Shown here one piece after another: positions 17,341-26,229 of a DNA stretch of 64,000 bases. Both the position numbers and the translations under genes were made by a program. The notes beneath the pieces are model-generated. The model did not search any database and was not told the origin of the DNA. It was given only the letters and a program-made list of their open reading frames with translations. Within the stretch, counting starts at the first letter, position 1; each line of letters begins with the position of its first letter. Origin of the DNA: Vicinamibacterales bacterium (lineage in GTDB: Bacteria > Acidobacteriota > Vicinamibacteria > Vicinamibacterales > Fen-181); contig DASXVO010000046.1 of assembly GCA_036504215.1 (NCBI GenBank), forward strand, positions 1 to 64,000, read 5' to 3'.

Positions 17341-19578
17341 GTGGCCAGGACGAAGAACGCAGGCCCGGCCGGGCCGCAGGCAGCACCGGCAAAGGGCGCA
17401 ACCGGCGCGGCGAAGGCCCCGCCTGGATCGCCTCGCATGTGGGGCCTCACGTTCGGCGCGGCCGCGCTCGTCGTGCTCGGTGCGGCGGGCGCGTGGCTCT
17501 TCTTCGCGCACCCCGGACCTGTGACGTTCACGCGCACGGGCGAGCAGAACGTCCTCCTGATCACCATCGACACGTTGCGCGCGGACGCCCTCGGCTGCTA
17601 CGGCGGCCGTGCCGCGACGCCCAATCTTGATCGCCTGGCAGCCTTGGGCGTCCGCTTCGACTTCGCGCACGCGCACGCCGTCGTGACGCTGCCGTCGCAC
17701 GCCAGCATCCTCACCGGCCGTTATCCGTTCGAGCACGGCATCCACGACAACGCGGGCTTCCGGTTGCCGGAGACCGTGCCGACGCTTGCGTCCCTCTTGA
17801 AGCCGCATGGGATGGCCACAGGCGCTTTCATCGGCTCGTTCGCGCTCGACTCGCGTTTCGGTCTGAACAGAGGCTTCGATGTGTACGACGAGCGCTACGG
17901 CAAGTCGAACACCGCCTCAGGCTTCAACATGCCGGAACGGCGCGCGGACGCCGTGGTCGCGGCGGCACGGGCGTGGCTTGGCGCGCAGAAAGGGCGTTGG
18001 TTCGCCTGGGTGCACGTCTTCGATCCGCACGCGCCGTATCGACCGCCGGCGCCGTTCGATCAGCAGTATGCCGAACAGCCGTACTACGGCGAGGTCGCGT
18101 TCACCGATGCCGCGCTGGCACCGCTGCTCGACGCGGCCCGGGACCCGTCCGGACGCCCCACGCTCGTCGTCGTCACGGGCGATCACGGCGAGGGCCTGGG
18201 CGACCATGGCGAGCAGACGCACGGGCTGTTCGCCTACGAGGCGACGCTGCGCATCCCCCTGATCCTCGCGCAAGTGTCGCGCGACACGGCAGCCTGGAGT
18301 GCCGGCGTCACCGCCCCCGCCCCCCCGACGAGAGCCTCATCGGTCGAGGCCCGACACGTGGACATCGTCCCTACTGTGTTCGATGCGCTCGGAGTTCCGC
18401 CGCCCGCGGGCCTGCCTGGTCGGTCGCTGCTCCCCGGTTCCGGCACTGGCAGCGGGTCGGATCAGCGCACGTCCTACTTCGAGGCGCTGTCTGCGTCCTT
18501 CAATCGAGGTTGGGCGCCGCTCACCGGCGTCCTCATGGACCGCGACAAGTACATCGAGCTTCCGATTCCCGAGCTCTACGACCTCCGGGCCGATCAGGCA
18601 GAGGCGAACAACCTTGCCGGGCGCCAGTCCGAGCGACGACGAGTGCTGGACAACCGCCTGCGTGCGTACGGCGCGGCGGTGGCGACCGGCCGCCGAACCG
18701 AGGACACCGAGTCGCAGGCGCGGCTGCAGGCGCTCGGCTACGTGGCGGGATCGGCGCCCGCCAAAGCGAAGTATGCCGACGCCGATGATCCAAAGCGCCT
18801 CGTGGGCGTCGATCAGCAACTCCGCCACGCGATTGAACTCTACGAGCACCAGCGCCCCGTCGAGGCGATCCCGATCTACCGCCAGGTGATTGCGGAGCGC
18901 CCGACGATGGAAGTGGCGTATGCACAGCTTGCGATGCTGCAGTGGGAGATGGGCCAGCCTGGCGACGCGATCGACACCCTCCAGTCGGCGGTGAAGATGG
19001 GAGCAGCGAGCGTCGCCATCCAGACCAAGCTGGGCATCTACATGGCGGAAAGCGGCAACGTCAAGGACGCGATCCCGTTGTTGCAGCAGGCGACGTCACG
19101 GGGCGAGCCTGATCTCGACGCGCTGAATGCGCTCGGCATCGCGCTCGGACGGTCTGGCCGGTCGGCGCAGGCCGGCGAGGTCTTCCGTCGGATTCTCCAG
19201 CTCAACCCGGGCAACACGATCGCGCTCGAGAACCTCGGGACGATTGCCCTCGGCGAGAAGCGGATGGATGACGCACGGCGGCGGTTCACCGAGGCGTTGC
19301 GGATCGATCCGCTGTCCTCGCAGGCCAACAACGGGCTCGGCGTGGTCGAACTGAAAGCCGGCAACCGCAAGGCGGCCATCGACTACTTCCGACGGGCCGT
19401 GGACGGCGATCCCGGGAACTACGACGCCATGTACAACGCGGCGACCGAGCTGGTCAACGACGGACAACTGGAGACGGCGAGACCTTACCTCGAGCGTTTC
19501 ATTCGAACCGCCCCCCCTGCCTTCTATGCGAAGGACATCCAGCGCGTGCGCGAGGCTCTCGTGCGGTTGGGGCGGTAG
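17341..19578 (+). CDS. Membrane-anchored sulfatase-like (AlkP superfamily) protein with TPR tail, copy 4
   Basis: 745 residues from a GTG with AGAGG seven bases upstream. The N-terminus is Ala/Pro/Lys rich, followed by a membrane helix at about 36-55. AlkP-fold motifs: Asp77 in TIDTLRADALG, T116-L-P-S-H120, GDHGEGLGDHGEQTHG and HVDIVPTVFDALG. About residues 490-740 form six or so TPR units (for example NPGNTIALENLGTIALGEKR). It ends 44 bases before the first VWFA gene, so these may be co-transcribed. The TPR tail should be a protein docking surface in the periplasm. Confidence 0.82.
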   Translation: MARTKNAGPAGPQAAPAKGATGAAKAPPGSPRMWGLTFGAAALVVLGAAGAWLFFAHPGPVTFTRTGEQNVLLITIDTLRADALGCYGGRAATPNLDRLAALGVRFDFAHAHAVVTLPSHASILTGRYPFEHGIHDNAGFRLPETVPTLASLLKPHGMATGAFIGSFALDSRFGLNRGFDVYDERYGKSNTASGFNMPERRADAVVAAARAWLGAQKGRWFAWVHVFDPHAPYRPPAPFDQQYAEQPYYGEVAFTDAALAPLLDAARDPSGRPTLVVVTGDHGEGLGDHGEQTHGLFAYEATLRIPLILAQVSRDTAAWSAGVTAPAPPTRASSVEARHVDIVPTVFDALGVPPPAGLPGRSLLPGSGTGSGSDQRTSYFEALSASFNRGWAPLTGVLMDRDKYIELPIPELYDLRADQAEANNLAGRQSERRRVLDNRLRAYGAAVATGRRTEDTESQARLQALGYVAGSAPAKAKYADADDPKRLVGVDQQLRHAIELYEHQRPVEAIPIYRQVIAERPTMEVAYAQLAMLQWEMGQPGDAIDTLQSAVKMGAASVAIQTKLGIYMAESGNVKDAIPLLQQATSRGEPDLDALNALGIALGRSGRSAQAGEVFRRILQLNPGNTIALENLGTIALGEKRMDDARRRFTEALRIDPLSSQANNGLGVVELKAGNRKAAIDYFRRAVDGDPGNYDAMYNAATELVNDGQLETARPYLERFIRTAPPAFYAKDIQRVREALVRLGR

Positions 19579-19622
19579 CCGCGTGCTACGATGATTCAGA
19601 TCTACCCTCACGCAGGTGTGGC

Positions 19623-22253
19623 ATGAATGGATCCTGGCTCGCTGCGGTTGTCGTCCCCCTCGCCGTTCCTGTGTTCCTGTCCTCACAAGCGCTTGGGCCG
19701 CAGAAACCACCTGACCCTCCGGCTCCACAAGCCATCTTCAGGGCCGGTGTGGAACTCGTCCGGCTGGACGTGCGGATCGTGGACGATCAGGGATTGCCGG
19801 TCAAGGACCTGAGAGCCGAGGAGGTGCAGGTCTTCGAGGGCGCGACCGAACGGCCCGTCGTGCTGTTCCAGCACATCGCCGAGCCCGTGGGCTCGTATCT
19901 CGAGGTCGCACGCCGCACGATCGGCGCCGAGGTCTCCACCAACCAGGGGTCGCCCCGCGGCCACCTGTATGTCTTCGTGTTCGATCAGAGTCACATCTCG
20001 CCGGGGAACGAGATTCGGGCACGCCAGGCGGTCGACCGCTTCCTGCACACGCGGGTGAAGCCGGGGGATCGGGTGGCCCTGTACGCCCTGCCTGGGCCGG
20101 GACCGCAGATTCCGTTCACGAGCAACATCAACATCGCCCTGGCCGAACTGCCGAAGGTGCGGGGAGAGATGGGCCGCCAGGGCTTCAGCGCGGGCGGCAA
20201 CCTGAGTGACTACGAGGCCTATCAGATCGCCCGCGGCAACGACGCCATGCTGCAGCGCGCCTTGACGCGCGCCAGCGCCGTCAACGCTCCAGGCGCGGAC
20301 GTTGGCGGTGTCGATGCCACGGCGACGGCAGCCACCCGGACGTCGGGCACCACGATCGACGCGTCGCCAATGGCGATCGAGGTGGCCAGATCCGCCGCCA
20401 AAACGGTCATCGCCCGTGCGGACGCTGACACGCATTCGTTCCTCGTGACCCTCTCCGACGTGATTCGACAGTTGGCGGCCATCGAGGGGCGGAAGAGCGT
20501 CATCCTGGTGTCGGAGGGCTTCTTCGCCGACAACGTCGCGACTGACGTCGACCGCGTGGCCGCGGCCGCGTCAGAGGCGTACGCGGTCATCTACTCGCTC
20601 GACATCAACCGGCGCGGGATCGACTTCAACGCGGAGGCGTCCACCGGTGCCGACCCGTTCATGGAAGTCCAGAGTCGACTCGAGCCGCTCGGCACGCTCG
20701 CGGCGGAGACCTCGGGCGAACTCGTTCTCGACGCGTCGGGCCGCGGCGACCAGGTGTTGAACCGCATCGCCACCGCCTCGCAGGACTACTACATCGTCGG
20801 CTTCGAACCTCCAGCGGCTGCGTTGAGCGATCGCGAACGCTACCGACGAGTGAAGGTGAAGGTGACGCGACCCGGCGTGCGGGTCGAGACGCGGTCGGGT
20901 TACGTGTTGCGGGACCCGGTCGGTGCGGCGGATCGACGCCGGGCGATCGACACGGCGCTCGGTGCGCCGTTCCCGCAGCAGGGGCTGCCCCTGGAGATGA
21001 CAACCTACGTCATGCGCGGTTCCAGCGTTGGTGCACAGCGCGTCATCATGAGCCTCCAGGCCGACCTTCCGATCGGAACCGATGGAACCGCGAAGCCAGC
21101 GGACGTCGTCTTTGTCGCGCGGGATGCGCGGGACGGCCGCGTGCGCGCGAGCGGCACCGACGTGATTGTCCTGCCGCGGGCAGTCACCCCCGGCCAGCGG
21201 ACGGCGCGCGGACAGTTCCACGTGCAGTTCGATCTGCCCGCCGGGGAGTACCTGATGCGCGCCGCGGTCCGAGAACCTGGCGGGGCCACCGGAACGGTGG
21301 ATCGACGGTTCGAGGTGCGCGCGCTGGACGGCGTGGACATTACCGCAAGCGATCTGATCATCGGCCGGCGCACCGATGCCCTGCCGGTTCGCGCCCGCAG
21401 CTATGTCGCGGAAGGGATTTCGGGCGGGATGGAGATTTACGCCAGGACGCTGACCGATCTCGAAGCCGTGGACGTGACGGTCGACCTCGTGCCTGTGGAC
21501 GGCGAGGAGGCCGTGCGCTCGGTCAAGGCCGATCTCCTGGACGCTCATCGGATCGGCAACGGCGCCGGCCGCCAGGCTCAGGTCTCGATTCCTCTGGACG
21601 GCGTGAAGCCCGGCGACTACGTGGCGCGGGCGCGGGTGCGGGCCCGGGGAGAAACCGTGACCGAGGTGATGCGGCAGGTCGAGGTGGCAGGCGGCGCACC
21701 CCCGGCCGGTCCGCCGCCGCCGCCCCCCGAGCGCGTCACGCCGAAGATGATCCTCGGGGGCGATCTGGCCCGGAGGTTCGTCTCGACCGTGGCGAGGACC
21801 ACCGCCGACCCGGCGCTGAAGGCAGCGGCCGCGCAGGCGGAACTCGGAGCATGGAGCAACGTCTCCGCGGTGCTCGGCCGGGTCCCATCCCCGGCCGTCA
21901 AGCCTGCGGAGTATCACGTGCTGCTCGGCCTCGCGCAGTTCGCGGACGAACGGTACGACGCTTCCGCCGAGTCGCTCCAGGCAGCGCTGACTCTCAATCC
22001 GAACTCGGCTCCGACGGCGTTTCTGCTTGGCTGGGTTCGTTCGAACGCGGGGAAGTCGTCGGACGCCGTCACAGCCTGGCGCAACGCCGTCCGACTCGAC
22101 CCGGCGATGACGTCGGCATACCTGGCACTGGCGGACACGTACCTCCGCCTGTCGCACCCGGAGTTGGCCGTGCAGGTGTTGAGGGACGGCCTCAGGGCGC
22201 TCCCGACGTCCACCGAACTGCAGAGTAAGCTCGCCTCCGTGGAACACCGCTGA
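19623..22253 (+). CDS. VWFA-related (acidobacterial type) secreted protein with TPR tail, copy 1
   Basis: 876 residues. Signal peptide 1-25. A beta segment with VELVRLDVRIVDDQGLPVKDL, typical of the acidobacterial VWFA-related family (TIGR03436), precedes a VWFA fold with YVFVFDQSHIS near 117-126 and GRKSVILVSEGFF. The metal-site motif is DQSHIS rather than the canonical DxSxS, so cation binding may be altered. A long beta-rich region (about 400-690) and a Pro run (GPPPPPPE) lead into TPR repeats at about 750-870. The stop overlaps the next start by one base (TGATG). It probably acts in the periplasm or at the surface; the partner is unknown. Confidence 0.8.
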   Translation: MNGSWLAAVVVPLAVPVFLSSQALGPQKPPDPPAPQAIFRAGVELVRLDVRIVDDQGLPVKDLRAEEVQVFEGATERPVVLFQHIAEPVGSYLEVARRTIGAEVSTNQGSPRGHLYVFVFDQSHISPGNEIRARQAVDRFLHTRVKPGDRVALYALPGPGPQIPFTSNINIALAELPKVRGEMGRQGFSAGGNLSDYEAYQIARGNDAMLQRALTRASAVNAPGADVGGVDATATAATRTSGTTIDASPMAIEVARSAAKTVIARADADTHSFLVTLSDVIRQLAAIEGRKSVILVSEGFFADNVATDVDRVAAAASEAYAVIYSLDINRRGIDFNAEASTGADPFMEVQSRLEPLGTLAAETSGELVLDASGRGDQVLNRIATASQDYYIVGFEPPAAALSDRERYRRVKVKVTRPGVRVETRSGYVLRDPVGAADRRRAIDTALGAPFPQQGLPLEMTTYVMRGSSVGAQRVIMSLQADLPIGTDGTAKPADVVFVARDARDGRVRASGTDVIVLPRAVTPGQRTARGQFHVQFDLPAGEYLMRAAVREPGGATGTVDRRFEVRALDGVDITASDLIIGRRTDALPVRARSYVAEGISGGMEIYARTLTDLEAVDVTVDLVPVDGEEAVRSVKADLLDAHRIGNGAGRQAQVSIPLDGVKPGDYVARARVRARGETVTEVMRQVEVAGGAPPAGPPPPPPERVTPKMILGGDLARRFVSTVARTTADPALKAAAAQAELGAWSNVSAVLGRVPSPAVKPAEYHVLLGLAQFADERYDASAESLQAALTLNPNSAPTAFLLGWVRSNAGKSSDAVTAWRNAVRLDPAMTSAYLALADTYLRLSHPELAVQVLRDGLRALPTSTELQSKLASVEHR

Positions 22254-23038
22254 TGTTGTGCTCGCTCATCGTCTTGGCCGTGGCCTCGAGCCAGGCGGCC
22301 GCGGCCCCTCTGGCTGCGGCCAAGGTCGAAGTGTCTCTGCCCGCCACGATCTCGACGTTCTCTGGCGCTGACCTCCACGGGTTTCCGTGGCGCATGTCAT
22401 GGTCGCCTGACGGCCGCCAGTTGCACCTCCGCATCGTGCAACGCGACCGGTGGGGCAATGAGAAGGACTGGCACTACGTCGTGACCGTGGGAAACGGGAA
22501 ACTGGCTCCCGTCGATGCCGAGCCGGGTTGGTCCAGCGCCTACTGGGCCGCCAAGTCCGGCTTCGAGTGCCCCGGGGATCGAGAGATGAAACTGGACATC
22601 GAGACGCGCGTCCAGCGAGTGTCGGCCACCAACTCCGGTGCCGGGGGCTCTCTGGCCCAGAATTCCGGCGATCCCTACGGCGCGGGGTCGGAATTGGGTC
22701 CCCAGGGCCAGGCGATCGTCCAAAACGCCCAACAGTCGCAGAACGTCACGACCACGACCATGCGCCTGAACGGCCAGATGGTTTCCGAGTTCGTGAACAC
22801 CCTGCTCCAGGCCGGACTGTTCTACGGCTGGGGACCGGAAGGCCTCGGAGCCCTTGCCTACGCCAACGCCAAGCGGGTGCTGGTGATCATGGATCGACAC
22901 GGCAAACGGCACGAGGTCTTTGGCACGAAAGGCGTGCTCCTTCCGGCCTGGTCGCCGGACGGAACCCGCCTCGCGTGGATCGAACAGCAGGGCCGCGGCC
23001 GATACGCGTTGAAGATCTCCTCGATTTCGAGTCGATAA
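22253..23038 (+). CDS. Small secreted protein with a WD40-like (PD40) strand, unknown, paralogue A
   Basis: 261 residues with a short signal peptide (MLCSLIVLAVASSQAAAA). I do not recognise the family. Two segments look like single PD40-type propeller blades: FPWRMSWSPDGRQLHLRI near the start and GVLLPAWSPDGTRLAWIE near the end. Between them a linker rich in Ser, Asn and Gln (about 120-165) is followed by VTTTTMRLNGQMVSEF. It starts inside the stop of the upstream VWFA gene, so the two are translationally coupled. The next gene encodes a clear paralogue. Confidence 0.72.
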   Translation: MLCSLIVLAVASSQAAAAPLAAAKVEVSLPATISTFSGADLHGFPWRMSWSPDGRQLHLRIVQRDRWGNEKDWHYVVTVGNGKLAPVDAEPGWSSAYWAAKSGFECPGDREMKLDIETRVQRVSATNSGAGGSLAQNSGDPYGAGSELGPQGQAIVQNAQQSQNVTTTTMRLNGQMVSEFVNTLLQAGLFYGWGPEGLGALAYANAKRVLVIMDRHGKRHEVFGTKGVLLPAWSPDGTRLAWIEQQGRGRYALKISSISSR

Positions 23039-23206
23039 AGGCGCCGGACCCTTGCCGTAGCCCCGCCGTGACCCAGGGGGGACGCCAAGCGGCCGGAGTG
23101 GATCTGTACATTCGAATTCCCCGCACAATTCAGGCCGGAAGCACTGGAATGGATTTGGCAGAGGTATCATGGTTGCGCCGAAGGAACCCTGATCGGAGAG
23201 CGCCCA

Positions 23207-23962
23207 ATGATCAACCTGCTGCTGATCCTCGACCTCGTCTTTGGAGCTTCATCTCAGGCCCCGGCGGCGTTCGATGCATCACGTGCGAGCGTGTCTCTTC
23301 CAACGGCAATCATCGAGATCGATACCGGTCGCTTGAAGGGTGAGCCGGCGCGCTTGGCGCCTTCCGACGACGGCAGCACGTTCCTGCGAACCGTGGAACG
23401 CGATCGCTTCGGGAACGAGCGCGGGAAGAACTACGTCATCAAGCCCAGCGAAAAGGAGTTCGCGGCGGTCGACGAGGAACCACCGTGGGCGGCACTGTAC
23501 TGGAGCTGGAAATCCGGCCCGTCGGCCCCTGGGCAACCGTCGTTCAAGCTGGACGTCGAGGTCACGCAGGTCGGAAAGCTGGCAACCGGCTCGACCGTCA
23601 ATACGCCGGACAACCCGTACCGGTCCGACCCATCGCAGTCGCAGGCCGGGAAGGACTGGAGTTCCTACCAGAAGGTCGTGACGACGACCGTGAAGCTGAA
23701 GGGGCAGCTGATCTCGCAAACGCAGAACGCGCCCTTTGCACCCGGGATCGGCTTCGGGTGGGCGCCGAATCCGCTCGGCGCCATCGCCTTCGTCGATGCC
23801 AAGAAGCGGCTAATCCTGATGGACAGGAACGGCCAGACGAAGGAAGTCGAGGGTGCCAGCAATGTGCTCCTTCCGTGCTGGACATCGGACGGAAAGCGAA
23901 TCCTCTTCCTCCGGAAGCAGGACAGGAAGAAGTACACGCTCATGGCCGTGGACGTGCAGTAG
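23207..23962 (+). CDS. Small secreted protein, unknown, paralogue B
   Basis: 251 residues with a signal peptide (MINLLLILDLVFGASSQAPA). It shares with paralogue A: ASVSLPTAI near the N-terminus, VERDRFGNER (A: VQRDRWGNEK), the pair WAALYW (A: WSSAYW), VVTTTVKLKGQLISQ, FGWAPNPLGAIAFVDAKKRLILMDRNG and a final NVLLPCWTSDGKRILFL strand. So the two arose by duplication. It sits 23 bases before the second VWFA gene, mirroring how paralogue A follows the first. Function unknown; a role with the VWFA proteins is inference from linkage. Confidence 0.72.
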   Translation: MINLLLILDLVFGASSQAPAAFDASRASVSLPTAIIEIDTGRLKGEPARLAPSDDGSTFLRTVERDRFGNERGKNYVIKPSEKEFAAVDEEPPWAALYWSWKSGPSAPGQPSFKLDVEVTQVGKLATGSTVNTPDNPYRSDPSQSQAGKDWSSYQKVVTTTVKLKGQLISQTQNAPFAPGIGFGWAPNPLGAIAFVDAKKRLILMDRNGQTKEVEGASNVLLPCWTSDGKRILFLRKQDRKKYTLMAVDVQ

Positions 23963-23985
23963 ACCCCGCCCGGAGCCCAGAGCCT

Positions 23986-26157
23986 ATGACTGTCTGTCGC
24001 GTTGCCCTGCCCCTCGTCGTCGGCTTCCTCGCCTGCGTTGCGGTCCTTGCGCCGCGCCCGGCGATTCTGTCTGCCCAGGCGCCCCCGCAGACTCAGGCGG
24101 TTCCCTCCTTCCGCGGCGGCACGACCGTCGTCGAAGTGGATGTCATCGTCCGCGACAAGAACCACCAGTTCGTGGCCGACCTCCGTGCCAGTGACTTCGA
24201 GGTGCTCGACGACGGTGTTCCCCAGGATATCTCGGCGCTCTACCAGGTCATCGGTCCGGGCGAGCAGGCCGCCCCATCGACCGTGGCTCCGCAGGTGCCG
24301 TTGCCGGCGCCGCCGCCGCAGCAAGTCCAGCGCGTACTGATCCTGTACTTCGACCAGGCGCACCTCCAGCCTGGCGGATTCGACCGTGCGCGGAAGGCTG
24401 CGCTCGGGTTCCTGCAGAAGGAGTTTCGCGAGGGCGATGTCGCCGGCATCGTCAATGGCAGTTCGATGGTGAACAACCGCCTGACCAGTTCGCGCGAGGA
24501 ACTCGAGGCTGCGGTGCGGGGAATCAAACCATTCCCGGAGGCGTCCGAGGTCCTGCGCGCGCTTCGCACGGCTCCGCGATTCGTGGACATCACCGAGGCG
24601 CTGCGGGTCACGCGAAGGGAGCCAGGCTACAACCCCGGCCCCCTGTTGCTCGACGATGTGGTCGCGCGGGCGTGCCGCGATCAGCCCGAATCGTGCCAGG
24701 ACGCCGCGCACGAGGCCGAAATGAAGGCCACCCAACTCGTGGACCACGCACGCCTCACGGGCAGACAGACGCTCGACACGGTCGCCGCCGTGTCCAACGG
24801 CCTTGCGCGGCTGCCGGGTCGCAAGACGCTGATCCTGTTGAGCGACGGATTCTTCACCGAAGACACCTGGGCGGATCTGCGCGGCGTCGTTGGCCGCGCC
24901 GCACGTGCATCGGTTCGCATCTACTCCCTCGACACCCGCGGCCTGAACCGCGGATCAGCGGGCAGTGACATCTTCACCAACGCAAACCCTTCGCAACCCG
25001 AGATGTCGGCCATGTCGTCGGGCGACACGAACGCCGACGGCCCCAACAGCCTGGCTGTTGACACGGGCGGGTACGTGATTCGCAACGAGAACGACTTCGG
25101 CAAGGCGTTCGCGGAGATCGATCGCGACACCAGCAGCTACTACGTCATCGGCTTCCTGACGTCGAAGCCGCCCGACGGGAAATTCCATCAACTGACCGTC
25201 AGGACGACGCGAAGCGGCGTGACTGTGCGTGCGCGCAAGGGATATGTGGCGTACACGGACACGGAGGCTTCGAAGGCCGGCGCGGGAGCGTCGCCAGCCG
25301 CGCCTGAGAACAAGGTCGCGGCCGCCCCCGCGCCTTCGGCGGCACCGGTACCGCCGGTCACGCCGCTGTCTCCTCCCCCACCCGCTGCCGCGCCAGTCGC
25401 AGCCGGCGCCGTTGTCACTGAGCCTGGCGGTAAGGCCATGCCGGGTGCCGTGCGGGCCAAGCCCAGAACCGCGGAGGAGATCGTGTCGATCGGCGGAGGC
25501 GCGGTCGCGCCGAAGTCGGAGTCGTCGCTGACCCCGACCCTCAGGAAGCAGGCGTCGGACGGCTGGGAGGCGTATCAGCACGGCGATGTCAGGAAGGCGA
25601 AGGCGTTGCTCGCCGACGTCGCAGCACAGCCCGCGGCGCCACCCTGGACGATGTACGTCCTCGGCTGGTCGCACTTGGCGCTCGGCGAGACCGCTCCGGC
25701 CGCTGCCAGTTGGGAGAAGGTGCGCGGCGCGGTTCCGCAGTTCGAGCCGGTCTACTTCGATCTGGCCGACGCGTATCAGCAGCAGGGCGACTTCTCGAAG
25801 GCCATCGCCGTCCTCCGCGACGCTGAGGGCCGGTGGCCGAAGGACGTCGAGGTCTATAGCGCGCTCGGCGTCATCCAGCTCGCGCGCGGCGCCGTGGACG
25901 ATGCGATTGCCACGTTCATGAAGGGCGTGACGCTCAACGGCAAGGACGCGAACGTCTGCTACAACCTGGCAAAGACCTACGAGGTTCGGTGGGTCCGGTC
26001 GGAACGGCTGCGCAAGATTGGCCCGGGTTCGATCAACCAGTCGTCAGTGCTCGAAGATCGCATGAACGCGATTGCCTACTATCAGAGGGTGGTAGCGCTT
26101 GGAGGACCACTGGTCGAGGCGGCAAGGGACGGGCTGAAGAGGCTGGGGCAGGAATAG
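23986..26157 (+). CDS. VWFA-related (acidobacterial type) secreted protein with TPR tail, copy 2
   Basis: 723 residues from the ATG of MTVCRVALPL. Signal peptide about 1-31, then the acidobacterial VWFA-related pattern VVEVDVIVRDKNHQFVADLRASDFEVLDDG. The VWFA fold has RVLILYFDQAHLQPGG at about 116-131 and GRKTLILLSDGFF. As in copy 1 the metal site is degenerate (DQAHL, with no Ser ligands). A Pro/Ala-rich linker at about 430-480 leads to TPR repeats at about 520-720. It is only loosely like copy 1, so it is an old duplication. It ends in a hairpin repeat shared with the convergent gene. Confidence 0.8.
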   Translation: MTVCRVALPLVVGFLACVAVLAPRPAILSAQAPPQTQAVPSFRGGTTVVEVDVIVRDKNHQFVADLRASDFEVLDDGVPQDISALYQVIGPGEQAAPSTVAPQVPLPAPPPQQVQRVLILYFDQAHLQPGGFDRARKAALGFLQKEFREGDVAGIVNGSSMVNNRLTSSREELEAAVRGIKPFPEASEVLRALRTAPRFVDITEALRVTRREPGYNPGPLLLDDVVARACRDQPESCQDAAHEAEMKATQLVDHARLTGRQTLDTVAAVSNGLARLPGRKTLILLSDGFFTEDTWADLRGVVGRAARASVRIYSLDTRGLNRGSAGSDIFTNANPSQPEMSAMSSGDTNADGPNSLAVDTGGYVIRNENDFGKAFAEIDRDTSSYYVIGFLTSKPPDGKFHQLTVRTTRSGVTVRARKGYVAYTDTEASKAGAGASPAAPENKVAAAPAPSAAPVPPVTPLSPPPPAAAPVAAGAVVTEPGGKAMPGAVRAKPRTAEEIVSIGGGAVAPKSESSLTPTLRKQASDGWEAYQHGDVRKAKALLADVAAQPAAPPWTMYVLGWSHLALGETAPAAASWEKVRGAVPQFEPVYFDLADAYQQQGDFSKAIAVLRDAEGRWPKDVEVYSALGVIQLARGAVDDAIATFMKGVTLNGKDANVCYNLAKTYEVRWVRSERLRKIGPGSINQSSVLEDRMNAIAYYQRVVALGGPLVEAARDGLKRLGQE

Positions 26158-26229
26158 GATTCAGGGACCAGGATTCAGGATTCAGGATTCAGGGCCGGCC
26201 CCGAATCCTGAATCCCGAATCCCGAGTCC
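26158..26229. repeat. GATTCAG heptad repeat forming a long hairpin between convergent genes
   Basis: The left half repeats GGATTCA three times and the right half carries CCTGAATCCCGAATCC, so the two halves can pair over about 24 bases around a GGCC-rich centre. It fills the whole gap between two convergent stop codons and may act as a two-way terminator. A related heptad run lies after the last TonB receptor gene (about 59312-59337). Confidence 0.65.

Noticed and set aside
11078-19578. Formylglycine sulfatases with a mucin-type sulfate utilisation locus
   Set aside because: No Cys or Ser at the nucleophile site in any copy and no formylglycine-maturation enzyme in the window.
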